A stretch of 64,000 nucleotides of DNA from Sphingobacteriales bacterium 46-32 (GTDB taxonomy: Bacteria > Bacteroidota > Bacteroidia > Chitinophagales > Chitinophagaceae), in assembly GCA_001898485.1 (NCBI GenBank), contig MKTY01000020.1, forward strand, positions 1,178,001-1,242,000. The letters run 5' to 3'. Made by a program: the position numbers and the translations under genes. Shown in pieces: positions 1 through 6,491 of the stretch; within the stretch, counting starts at the first letter, position 1; each line of letters begins with the position of its first letter. The notes beneath the pieces were generated by a model. That model worked only from the letters and a program-made list of their open reading frames with translations, was not told the DNA's origin and searched no databases.

Positions 1-1
1 T

Positions 2-715
2 ACAATCCTGATGCCCCGTCATTATTTGCCAGACAGCACTACCACTACCATCCGGGATGGGAAAAAGTATACCGATACAGTTTGGCATAAGCTGCCTTCT
101 ATTGAACTGACCAACCAGCTGGGTCATAAAGTGACCTGGAATGATCTGAAAGGGAAAGTTATCATCGCCGATTTTTTCTTTACACACTGCCCTACTATTT
201 GCCCGGCTCTTACCTCCAATATGCGCCGGCTGCAACAATCCATTACCAATGCACAGCGTGTAGGAGACAAAACACCCGATTTTCTTCATTTTATTTCCAT
301 CAGCATCGACCCCGAGCGCGATTCCGTGCCGCAACTCAAACACTGGGCCGATCGCTTTCAGATCAATCCGGAACAATGGTGGCTGCTTACAGGAGATAAA
401 AAACAGATTTATGATTTTGTGATTAATGACCTGAAACTGGGATTGGTTGACGGTCATGGCGTAGATACCAGTTTTATCCATACAGACCGGTTTGTGCTGA
501 TCGATACCAATTTGCATGTACGCGGCTATTACCGCGGACTGGATACGGCCGAACTGGCCAACCTTTCAACAGATATTATTCTGCTTAGTAAAGAAAAGGA
601 TCCCAAAGCCCGCAGCTTTTTTGCCGGTAAACTACAGATAATGGCTGTAGCGTTTCTGTCGGCAATCATCGGTGTGGGATTATTAATATATATACTAAAA
701 AGAAGAAAAAGCTGA
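2..715 (+). CDS. SCO1/SenC-family copper chaperone, 5' end outside window
   Basis: Thioredoxin-fold cytochrome c oxidase assembly factor of the SCO/SenC family, which delivers copper to, or reduces, the CuA site of oxidase subunit II. Counting from the first ATG in view (position 11), the CxxxC copper/redox motif is C60-PTI-C64 after FFFTH, and the conserved distal histidine is H157 in FIHTDR. A hydrophobic segment at about 208-229 followed by KRRKS anchors the C terminus. The frame stays open to the left edge and no N-terminal anchor or lipobox is seen, so the real start is probably upstream. Its TGA shares a base with the next ATG (TGATG), so the two genes are translationally coupled. The family call is firm; the start is unknown. 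Confidence 0.9.
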   Translation, partial: TILMPRHYLPDSTTTTIRDGKKYTDTVWHKLPSIELTNQLGHKVTWNDLKGKVIIADFFFTHCPTICPALTSNMRRLQQSITNAQRVGDKTPDFLHFISISIDPERDSVPQLKHWADRFQINPEQWWLLTGDKKQIYDFVINDLKLGLVDGHGVDTSFIHTDRFVLIDTNLHVRGYYRGLDTAELANLSTDIILLSKEKDPKARSFFAGKLQIMAVAFLSAIIGVGLLIYILKRRKS

Positions 716-1296
716 TGTTACCTGCCGCCTGGAAAAAGAATGATAAAAAAGCCAGCGTACTGATCCTGGTTTTTTCTGTAATTGTGTTTACAGCTGTAGT
801 AGCGCTGAGCCGTGTTAAATTAAATGCAGACCTGGGTTTTGATATACACATATTTGCCCGCATCAATGCAATTATAAACTCAATAGTATCGGTATTGCTG
901 GTGGTGGCTCTCCTGGCAGTGAAATCAAAGCGATATACGCAACACAAAAAACTGATGCTGACAGCTATGTTTCTGTCGGTATTGTTTCTGGTCAGTTATA
1001 TCTGCCACCACCTGCTGGCCGGCGATACGATCTTTGGTGATCTCAATCACGATGGCATACTAAGTGAAGCAGAGAAATCGCATGTGGGCAGTGCGCGGAT
1101 CCTATATCGTCTTGTTTTATTTACCCATATACCGCTGGCTGGTCTTATACTGCCGTTCATTCTTTTTACCGCCTATCGCGCCATGGTGGGCGAGTGGGAA
1201 AAGCACAAAAAACTGGCACGTATTACCTGGCCTGTTTGGTTGTATGTGGCTATTACTGGAGTGCTGGTGTACTGGATGATCAGCCCGTATTATTAA
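715..1296 (+). CDS. DUF420 membrane protein, probable cytochrome oxidase assembly factor
   Basis: A 193-residue integral membrane protein of the DUF420 family, usually found beside SCO and haem-copper oxidase genes and thought to help oxidase assembly. About five hydrophobic segments are visible (roughly 14-31, 50-69, 82-97, 129-152, 171-190). Between the third and fourth lies DLNHDGILSEAE (109-120), which fits the 12-residue calcium-binding EF-hand loop at every ligand position. It is coupled to the upstream SCO gene by a one-base stop/start overlap. The last 12 codons and the stop are repeated downstream (see the repeat at 1258-1419). The family call is good; the molecular role is inferred from neighbours. 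Confidence 0.85.
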   Translation: MLPAAWKKNDKKASVLILVFSVIVFTAVVALSRVKLNADLGFDIHIFARINAIINSIVSVLLVVALLAVKSKRYTQHKKLMLTAMFLSVLFLVSYICHHLLAGDTIFGDLNHDGILSEAEKSHVGSARILYRLVLFTHIPLAGLILPFILFTAYRAMVGEWEKHKKLARITWPVWLYVAITGVLVYWMISPYY

Positions 1297-1419
1297 GGTG
1301 AAGGGTACAGGGTAAAAGCAAAAGGGTGTTCCTGACCTCTGGTCTTTACCTTTTTTCTTCTACGTAAGGAGTGCTGGTACATTGGATGAAAGGCCCGTAT
1401 TATTAAGGTGAAGGGTATA
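1258..1419 (+). repeat. Partial tandem duplication of the 3' end of the DUF420 gene
   Basis: Bases 1258-1309 (last codons, stop and first noncoding bases of the DUF420 gene) recur at 1368-1419 with a 110-bp period and few substitutions. Translated in the same frame, the first copy ends GVLVYWMISPYY-stop and the second GVLVHWMKGPYY-stop, so the second copy is a decayed gene tail. The bases between and after the copies are low-complexity and pyrimidine-rich, and no gene is seen up to 1458. Confidence 0.85.
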
Positions 1420-1458
1420 AGGTATTCTGCCCTCTACCGTCTGCCGTTCTCCTTATAC

Positions 1459-1851
1459 CTAAAAAGAATCAAGTTCTGCAGACGGATCCCAAAAGAGCTC
1501 CTTAAAATTCACAACCATATCATTTTTCACTTTCACGCCTTCCTTTTTTAATAGCTTTTCCATTGTATCGCCACCAAAATGGTGTTTGCCACTCAGCATG
1601 CCATTGCGGTTTACTACACGATGAGCGGGGACTTTAGGTTTTATATTTCCGGCTCCATTCATTGCCCAGCCCACCATTCTGGCAGATAATTTAGTGCCCA
1701 GGCAGGTAGCAATGGCTCCATAAGAGGTAACGCGACCGCGCGGTATCTGGCGGGCCACCTCATATACCTGCTCAAAAAAGATGGACTCCTGACGACCACC
1801 AGGCGTAATGCTTCGCGGCTTTTCGGGACTAGATTTTTTTCTTGTAGCCAT
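1459..1851 (-). CDS. Alkyltransferase-like (MGMT-family) DNA-binding protein without the acceptor cysteine
   Basis: A 130-residue protein matching the C-terminal DNA-binding domain of O6-methylguanine methyltransferases: RGRVTSYGAIA (38-48), the Arg-finger region ARMVGWAM (57-64) and the active-site segment PAHRVV (75-80). In true methyltransferases the segment is PCHRV; here Ala76 replaces the alkyl-accepting cysteine, as in alkyltransferase-like (ATL) proteins, which flag O6-alkylguanine for nucleotide excision repair. It therefore probably binds damaged bases without repairing them. The N terminus is a short basic, Pro-rich tail. It sits alone in its orientation with DUF5522 and trmB upstream. 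Confidence 0.88.
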   Translation of the reverse strand: MATRKKSSPEKPRSITPGGRQESIFFEQVYEVARQIPRGRVTSYGAIATCLGTKLSARMVGWAMNGAGNIKPKVPAHRVVNRNGMLSGKHHFGGDTMEKLLKKEGVKVKNDMVVNFKELFWDPSAELDSF

Positions 1852-1860
1852 ACAGGAAAG

Positions 1861-2064
1861 TTAAGTATTTGATGGCTTGTCTGATACGGACTGGTTTTGT
1901 CTCAATACGCTGCGCCGGGGTTCAGGCACCCGTTCATAATCGTAGGGACAGTGTTTGCACCCACTGCCGCAGCAATAACCACGCTCCAGGTGAAAGCGGG
2001 CCGTAAGTACAATCAGGCCCTGCTCGTTGATATAATAATGTATGCCTTCAATCCAGTTCTTCAT
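1861..2064 (-). CDS. DUF5522 small cysteine-rich protein
   Basis: A 67-residue protein with the DUF5522 signature: a GIHYYINEQGLIVLTARFHL-like strand region followed by a four-cysteine cluster, CCxxxCxxC, in GYCCGSGCKHCPYDY. The cysteines suggest a small metal or Fe-S site; the function is not known. Its start lies inside trmB (17-bp overlap on the same strand), implying co-translation with the tRNA methyltransferase. The C-terminal 20 residues are polar and look disordered. Confidence 0.8.
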   Translation of the reverse strand: MKNWIEGIHYYINEQGLIVLTARFHLERGYCCGSGCKHCPYDYERVPEPRRSVLRQNQSVSDKPSNT

Positions 2065-2755
2065 TTTCCAGTAATTGCTTTAATGCAATATCCTTCGATG
2101 CATCGGGCAACTCAGGCGGTAATGTAAAACACAGGTAATGCACCCGCCTGCTGCCGGCAATATCAAGCGATTCGTAGTAGGTGCGGATCTGCAGATCCGG
2201 CTGCAGGTCAGATCGCTGATAGAGATCATCCGTATCTTCTATTAATGTACAGCCATACTGGCTGATCACGAGTTTGGTGAAATGATACAGGTTGGGGCTG
2301 TCTGTCTTCAGATGTATGTAACCCCCGGGCTGCAGAAATTGTTGATACAGGCGCAGAAATTTTGGATGCGTCAGTCTTTTGCGGGCTTTGGAAGGGCGTA
2401 GTTGTGGATCGGGAAAAGTGATCCATATAGCTTCCACTTCTCCTGGTGCAAAGTAGGTGGGTATCTGGTCTATCTGGGTGCGCAGGAAAGCTACATTGCC
2501 CAGGTTTTCCTTTAATGCCTTTTTTGCACCCACCCACAGGCGATGGCCTTTCAGATCAACGCCGATAAAATTACGCTGCGGGTAAAGTCTACCCAGCCCT
2601 ACCGCATATTCTCCTTTGCCACAGGCCAGTTCAAGCGTAAGCGGGTGTGGATTGCCAAAATGTTTATCCCAGGCGCCAGCCATTCCTTCGGGGTACTGCA
2701 ATACATTGGGCAGGCTGAGAAGCTCTTCAAAACGAATCAGTTTTTTGTGTCCCAT
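2048..2755 (-). CDS. trmB: tRNA (guanine-N7)-methyltransferase
   Basis: SAM-dependent enzyme that makes m7G46 in the tRNA variable loop. The 235 residues show the class I methyltransferase motif LELACGKGEY (41-50), the acidic motif end FIGVDLKG (63-70), and the TrmB motif FPDPQLRPSKARKRL (114-128). Length and layout are typical of TrmB. A TACCTTTG box (the Bacteroidota -7 consensus) lies 7 nt before the ATG, so the mRNA leader is very short. The next gene, DUF5522, overlaps its 3' end by 17 bp. Confidence 0.95.
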   Translation of the reverse strand: MGHKKLIRFEELLSLPNVLQYPEGMAGAWDKHFGNPHPLTLELACGKGEYAVGLGRLYPQRNFIGVDLKGHRLWVGAKKALKENLGNVAFLRTQIDQIPTYFAPGEVEAIWITFPDPQLRPSKARKRLTHPKFLRLYQQFLQPGGYIHLKTDSPNLYHFTKLVISQYGCTLIEDTDDLYQRSDLQPDLQIRTYYESLDIAGSRRVHYLCFTLPPELPDASKDIALKQLLENEELD

Positions 2756-2762
2756 TAGCCGG

Positions 2763-2770
2763 CAAAGGTA
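2763..2770 (-). promoter_or_regulatory. Bacteroidota -7 box before trmB
   Basis: TACCTTTG on the minus strand fits TAnnTTTG exactly and ends 7 nt from the trmB ATG. No TTG was found at the expected -33 spacing, so only the -7 half is supported. Confidence 0.45.
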
Positions 2771-2794
2771 AGTCAGTGCATAGAAAGCCGGAGG

Positions 2795-3724
2795 CTAGAA
2801 TTTCATCAGGAGCCCGATTCCCACCAGCGATTTGAGCTGCATGCGGGCTCCCTCACCGGTTTTTCCAAACAGCCGTACATCGTCATCATAGATCATATCA
2901 AGACTGTAGGTCATAGAAAGCACTTTAGAGAGCTTCACATTGAGTACATTGGTCATATAGAGATCAATGTTTTGGGGGTTGCTTTTATAGTTGGAGAAAA
3001 GATCCAGACGTCCTTTGTAGGTTACGATCTTATTAAATTCCTTAAAGTAATTGATGGAGGCAAAAGCACCCACTTCGGTATTTACATGACTACCCGTATC
3101 AACGCCGTAGAGGCCACGTGACGAAAGGGTATCGTCCTTTACAATGGTCCAGCGCACGGTGGCTGGTGATACAAATATCGACAGGTTGCCGGTAGGTTTG
3201 TAATCAAGACCGGGGCTAAACAGTACATAAGCTGGTGAGAGGAAAGCTGAAGAAAAAGTCTTCACCTCTTCGGGATAAGTATAGCCTTTAAACAACTGGC
3301 TGCGGAAGTTGACGAGCCCGGCTACATTCAGTTTGCTGTTGAGCGCATAGCCATATTTTGACAGGATATCGATACGGTCATCATTTTTACGGCTGCCCAG
3401 GCTGGTGGTGCGTACATAACCCAGATTGAAGTCAAGCGTATTATCCCAGCTGTGTTTATCCTTTTTATAAAACGCAAACAGGCTGAGTACAGAATTGATG
3501 GAAAGGGTAAAGTCATCACCGCCGGCGGCCCAGTTGCTCAACGAGCCCTGGGAGATATTAATGCCATAAAGACCCCCTTTTTTCCAGGTTTTTTGGGCCG
3601 TATCGGCCGGATCTTTTGAAATAGAGCGTTCAGAGTCCTGGCGCAGTTTTTTTATGGTCTGATCCTGAGCCATTGTAAATGTGGAAACAGTGATAAGGAA
3701 TAACAGAAAACCTGTCTTTTTCAT
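2795..3724 (-). CDS. DUF3078 outer-membrane beta-barrel protein
   Basis: A 309-residue protein with a cleavable signal peptide (MKKTGFLLFLITVSTFTMAQ) followed by a DUF3078 region. GGLYGINISQGSLSNWAAGG opens the domain, and alternating beta strands run to the C-terminal LVGIGLLMKF, which ends in phenylalanine as outer-membrane barrels do. The frame extends 37 codons further upstream, but the ATG at 3724 is chosen because it gives a clean signal peptide and lies just after a TACATTTG box (3744-3751). The function of the family is unknown. It is transcribed away from the tRNA-like RNA terminator at 3796-3829. Confidence 0.85.
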   Translation of the reverse strand: MKKTGFLLFLITVSTFTMAQDQTIKKLRQDSERSISKDPADTAQKTWKKGGLYGINISQGSLSNWAAGGDDFTLSINSVLSLFAFYKKDKHSWDNTLDFNLGYVRTTSLGSRKNDDRIDILSKYGYALNSKLNVAGLVNFRSQLFKGYTYPEEVKTFSSAFLSPAYVLFSPGLDYKPTGNLSIFVSPATVRWTIVKDDTLSSRGLYGVDTGSHVNTEVGAFASINYFKEFNKIVTYKGRLDLFSNYKSNPQNIDLYMTNVLNVKLSKVLSMTYSLDMIYDDDVRLFGKTGEGARMQLKSLVGIGLLMKF

Positions 3725-3743
3725 ACAGTATGGTTTTAAGCGG

Positions 3744-3751
3744 CAAATGTA
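3744..3751 (-). promoter_or_regulatory. Bacteroidota -7 box before the DUF3078 gene
   Basis: TACATTTG on the minus strand matches TAnnTTTG and ends 19 nt before the ATG at 3724. It also supports that start over the longer frame. No clear -33 TTG was found. Confidence 0.45.
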
Positions 3752-3795
3752 CGGCGATAGGATGCGAACGGAGGTAAAACGGTTGGGTAGAGGGC

Positions 3796-3829
3796 AAAAA
3801 AAAGCCTGCAAATCAGAAGACCCACAGGC
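3796..3829 (-). terminator. Intrinsic terminator of the tRNA-like RNA
   Basis: Reading the minus strand, GCCTG (3829-3825) and CAGGC (3808-3804) pair across a 16-nt loop and are followed by eight T (3803-3796). It lies 24 nt past the proposed RNA 3' end, as expected for a short RNA transcript. Confidence 0.6.
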
Positions 3830-3853
3830 AAACAATCACATGAGAAAAAGCAG

Positions 3854-4021
3854 CTGTAGGGGGAGGAGTCGAACCTCCACGAGGCAGTTAGCCATAATGC
3901 AAATTCCAGTGGTCAACCCTGGTCGGCCAGCCGAAGCCAGCCGGCTCTACATTACGTTTATCCTGTTATCCCCACCCCCGAGACGAGAGGGCATGTCTGC
4001 CAAAAATTTCATCACCCCACA
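3854..4021 (-). ncRNA. Oversized tRNA-like structured RNA (168 nt), family not recognised
   Basis: Read from 4021 down to 3854. The 5' TGTGGGG (4021-4015) pairs with 3' CCCTACA (3861-3855) as a 7-bp acceptor stem with one G-U; 3854 is the discriminator G and no CCA is encoded. A perfect T-arm follows (GGAGG-TTCGACT-CCTCC, 3878-3862). The D-arm resembles tRNA-Leu (TGATGAAATT, then GGCAGACATG). An anticodon-like arm CCCTC/GGGGG (3991-3987/3979-3975) has a loop lacking U33. The variable region is 96 nt instead of 4-24 and itself folds: an 11-bp stem (3956-3946 with 3903-3893) encloses an 8-bp hairpin with a cUUCGg tetraloop (3943-3924) and a second 6-bp hairpin (3922-3906). A promoter and a terminator flank it. 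It is not tmRNA-like in its 5' end and has no tag frame. I infer an atypical tRNA or tRNA-derived RNA; no activity can be assigned. Confidence 0.55.
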
Positions 4022-4089
4022 GTATAAAGCCGAGTACAGACTGATTGTGATCTGTTACTAAGCGGTGTATCAAAGAGCGTTTGATAGAA

Positions 4090-4121
4090 CAAATATAGCA
4101 CAATCGGCCTTTTATTTCCAA
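4090..4121 (-). promoter_or_regulatory. Promoter of the tRNA-like RNA
   Basis: On the minus strand TTG (4121-4119), a 21-nt spacer and TATATTTG (4097-4090) match the Bacteroidota sigma consensus TTG-N19/21-TAnnTTTG. Transcription would start near 4083, giving a leader of about 60 nt before the RNA body. The leader holds a perfect 7-bp hairpin, TATCAAA/TTTGATA (4087-4069). Confidence 0.65.
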
Positions 4122-4125
4122 AATA

Positions 4126-4168
4126 TTCAAAGATTATTTTGAAAATATAGAGAATGTTCAAATATTTG
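4126..4168. promoter_or_regulatory. Candidate operator between the tRNA-like RNA and the Lrp gene
   Basis: TTCAAA-N6-TTTGAA (4126-4143) and the palindrome CAAATATTTG (4159-4168) lie in the very AT-rich divergent region. The first abuts the -33 box of the RNA promoter and the second is 30 bp before the Lrp ATG. Lrp/AsnC regulators usually bind such AT-rich inverted repeats beside their own genes, so autoregulation and possibly control of the RNA are inferred. Confidence 0.35.
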
Positions 4169-4197
4169 CACCTATTAATTGAAAAACTCAAAAAGAG

Positions 4198-4674
4198 ATG
4201 GAAAAATCGGCCGCTAAATTGAATCTCGACAAGCTCGACCTCGATATCATCCTGCACATGATGGAAAATGCAGAAATATCTTATGCCGATCTCGGTAAAA
4301 AACTCTTTGTATCAGGCGGTACCATCCATGTACGGATCAAAAAGCTGCAGGAAGCAGGTGTTGTAAAAGGTACAAAACTAAGTGCAGATCTTAAGCTGCT
4401 GGGTTATGATGTCATTGCCTTTATTGGTATTTACCTGAAAGAAAGCTCTCTTTACGACACCGTGGCCAAAGAGCTGCAGAAAATTCCCGAAATCGTGCGA
4501 TTAAACTATACAACCGGTAACTACAGCATGTTTGCGGAAATTGTATGTAAGGATATTTCTCAGCTACGCCATGTGCTGCATGACCAGTTGCAAAAGATTA
4601 AAGGCATAGAACGGACAGAAACATTTATCTCCCTGGAGGAAAGTTTTAGCAGAAATGTACGGGTGGGGACGTAA
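4198..4674 (+). CDS. Lrp/AsnC-family transcriptional regulator
   Basis: A 158-residue regulator with the two Lrp/AsnC domains: an N-terminal winged helix-turn-helix (about 10-60; LDLDIILHMMENAEISYADL, then SGGTIHVRIKKLQEAGVV) and a C-terminal RAM/ligand-binding domain (about 70-150; IAFIGIYLKE, VRLNYTTGNYSMFAEIV). Such proteins form octamers that respond to amino acids or related metabolites. It is transcribed away from the tRNA-like RNA, sharing an AT-rich intergenic region with palindromes. The inducer and regulon cannot be told from sequence. Confidence 0.92.
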   Translation: MEKSAAKLNLDKLDLDIILHMMENAEISYADLGKKLFVSGGTIHVRIKKLQEAGVVKGTKLSADLKLLGYDVIAFIGIYLKESSLYDTVAKELQKIPEIVRLNYTTGNYSMFAEIVCKDISQLRHVLHDQLQKIKGIERTETFISLEESFSRNVRVGT

Positions 4675-4739
4675 AAAGTTTAAAGATATAAAGGGCTAAG
4701 AGGCTCACTTTTAAACCTTTATACTTTTATACCTTTTTT
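4673..4739. repeat. Imperfect AT-rich inverted repeat
   Basis: The arm at 4673-4694 (GTTTAAAGATATAAAGG core) is nearly the reverse complement of 4717-4739 (CCTTTATACTTTTATACC core), and the second arm ends in six T, so it may act as a terminator for the Lrp gene. A similar element lies at 7609-7659 and a half element at 12965-12997. Confidence 0.5.
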
Positions 4740-4804
4740 GGGTCAGGTTTTGGGATATAGCTGTTTATTGTTACCTTCGGTATCGTGTATTTAAAACACA
4801 TTTC

Positions 4805-5224
4805 ATGCGAGCCATATTTTGCACCTTTTTGTCGGTAATGTTGACTATTTCCATTTTATCATGCGGAAAAGGTGGTGGCAACTCGCCTGACCCTAACCCT
4901 CCTGCAGAAGCTCCGCTTGTTGTGGTAACAGACCCGGCTGTAAACGCTGTGCAGCCACCCGCACCAGCTCCCTATACGGTGAAAGTAACAGTAACATCTT
5001 CAATGCCTGCCAATGGTGTTAAAATAGAAGTAACTGCCCGCAAAGATGATGGATCAGGAGCCAGTCCTTTTTTTACCAATACGCTTAATACCAGTTCTGC
5101 CATGAGTACGATCACTATCACCGGCACTCCGGCTAATACACAGTGCCTGGTAGAGGTGAAAGTAACTTCACGCTCCACGGCCAGTAATACGTGGACCGGC
5201 ACTTACCGTTTCTCCAGTAAATAA
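4805..5224 (+). CDS. Small secreted lipoprotein of unknown function
   Basis: A 139-residue protein with a lipoprotein signal peptide (hydrophobic core, then ISILSCGKGGG; acylated Cys at about 20), a Pro/Ala-rich linker (about 27-57), and a beta-rich domain, probably a single Ig-like or fibronectin-like fold (VKVTVTSSMPANGVKIEVTA through WTGTYRFSSK). The glycines after the Cys fit Bacteroidota lipoprotein export. I do not recognise a specific family. Its stop codon directly abuts the stop of the convergent DUF1398 gene. Confidence 0.75.
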   Translation: MRAIFCTFLSVMLTISILSCGKGGGNSPDPNPPAEAPLVVVTDPAVNAVQPPAPAPYTVKVTVTSSMPANGVKIEVTARKDDGSGASPFFTNTLNTSSAMSTITITGTPANTQCLVEVKVTSRSTASNTWTGTYRFSSK

Positions 5225-5614
5225 CTATTGAGGGATAGCTTCTGTAAATATGGTGGCACCGGACAAATCGAAATAGGTGCATGTAAGTGCATCGAGATTT
5301 ACCACCCATTTTTCCACTCCTGCTTCGGCAGATTGACGGCAAAAGGTTGGATAATCTGATTGGCCATGCTGATGAGCTTTGAGATCGATAGCAAACTTCG
5401 CCGCATTAGTTTTTTCTGCAATCTTCAGTACCGCATATTTGGATGGAGAATGAATGGTATACCCGTCTGCTCCGAAATAAGTTGTATGCCCGTCTTTTAC
5501 AAAAGTCTCATACTGTAAAACACCGAGCTGCTTCAGGTCATGGATATAAGCAGGAAAATCGGCGCCGGATTTTACCAGGGCATGTGCAGATGTGATTTGC
5601 TGAAGTGTAAACAT
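5225..5614 (-). CDS. DUF1398 family protein
   Basis: A 129-residue cytoplasmic protein. FTLQQITSAHALVKSGADFP, then YIHDLKQLGVLQYETFV and DGHTTYFG, are typical of DUF1398 (the YbcV-like family). Members are small, single-domain proteins of unknown role, also seen near prophages. The ATG at 5614 is chosen over a TTG two codons earlier. It is convergent with the lipoprotein gene with no intervening base. Confidence 0.85.
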   Translation of the reverse strand: MFTLQQITSAHALVKSGADFPAYIHDLKQLGVLQYETFVKDGHTTYFGADGYTIHSPSKYAVLKIAEKTNAAKFAIDLKAHQHGQSDYPTFCRQSAEAGVEKWVVNLDALTCTYFDLSGATIFTEAIPQ

Positions 5615-5704
5615 ATACAATGGTTAATGTTAAAAATAATTCTGATTGTATGCTGTTTACAAAGTTCTGGCCTGAATGGATGCTGGAATTGTAAAAAATC
5701 GTTT

Positions 5705-6469
5705 TTATAAAAAACGTCGGAAGTTTTCTGGCGTATCTCCTGCATATTGTTTAAAGTTCCTGATAAAATGCGCCTGGTCAAAGAACTGATGTTCGTAACA
5801 AAGATCAGTGAGGGAGCGTGCCTGATCCAACTCTTTCAGCACATTATTAAAACGAATGATGGAGGAAAACTTCTTGGGTGTGGTACCTACCAGCCGGCGG
5901 AATCTTTTTTCCAGCGCGCTGGGGCTAATCAGGAGTTTCTTTTGCAGATCGCTTATTTTAAGATGCCCTCCGGATGCGTAGATTAACTTCACTGCTTCTA
6001 TAACCAGTTTATCCCGCTGACTCTCTTTTAAATGCCGCAGCAGAAACTGCTCCACAACCCGGATGCGCTGTCTGTCGTCTGCTGCAGCAGCCAGTTTTTC
6101 CTTTGTATCGGTTACCTGCTGCCGGTCAAAAACTTCCTCGAGTGAAATACTCTGATTAAACAACTCGTTGGCCGGACAGGAACTGAAAGCAGCCAGCCCG
6201 TGTGCAGTAAAAAAGATCAATATGGTACCAATATCCGGAGTATGCTGAAATACTGCAGGGCGATCAACCAGGCCGGTTATGCCTGCAGCGGTCAGGTTTG
6301 TTTTCACCCCATTATTTAAACGCGCCAGCTGTCCCCTGTATTGAAACCCAATAACAAGGTCTGTACCCGGAAAAACCTTGTAAGTGTGCGCATCGGTATT
6401 TTCTGAGATTATAAAATGCCTGATATAGGGCTTTAGCGCGTCCTGTGGTATGAATTTTTCAAATCTCAT
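5705..6469 (-). CDS. AraC-family transcriptional regulator
   Basis: A 254-residue regulator: an N-terminal sensing region (about 1-150; FIPQDALKPYIRHFIISENT and PGTDLVIGFQYRGQL) and a C-terminal AraC double helix-turn-helix (about 160-254), with HLKISDLQKKLLISPSALEK, then RLVGTTPKKFSSIIRF and HFIRNFKQYAGDTPENFRR. The start at 6469 (MRFEKFIP) is chosen because the longer open frame runs back into the permease gene. It begins 22 bp after the permease stop on the same strand, so they may be co-transcribed. The ligand is unknown. Confidence 0.9.
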   Translation of the reverse strand: MRFEKFIPQDALKPYIRHFIISENTDAHTYKVFPGTDLVIGFQYRGQLARLNNGVKTNLTAAGITGLVDRPAVFQHTPDIGTILIFFTAHGLAAFSSCPANELFNQSISLEEVFDRQQVTDTKEKLAAAADDRQRIRVVEQFLLRHLKESQRDKLVIEAVKLIYASGGHLKISDLQKKLLISPSALEKRFRRLVGTTPKKFSSIIRFNNVLKELDQARSLTDLCYEHQFFDQAHFIRNFKQYAGDTPENFRRFL

Positions 6470-6491
6470 AGAGCCCTCATTGATTATACTA

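Noticed and set aside
3879-3974. Group I intron in a tRNA gene
   Set aside because: The insert of 96 nt is far below the smallest group I introns (about 200 nt), lies in the variable rather than the anticodon loop, and shows no P3-P7 core words.
3958-3975. Homing endonuclease-type site (GGGATAACAGG word) in the RNA gene
   Set aside because: It matches only part of the I-SceI site and also occurs in 23S rRNA; no endonuclease gene is nearby, so chance is likely.
3854-4021. tmRNA (ssrA) as the identity of the tRNA-like RNA
   Set aside because: The 5' end lacks the usual GGGG-C-U-GAUU-type sequence, there is no proteolysis-tag reading frame, the D-arm is intact and the total length is less than half of a tmRNA.
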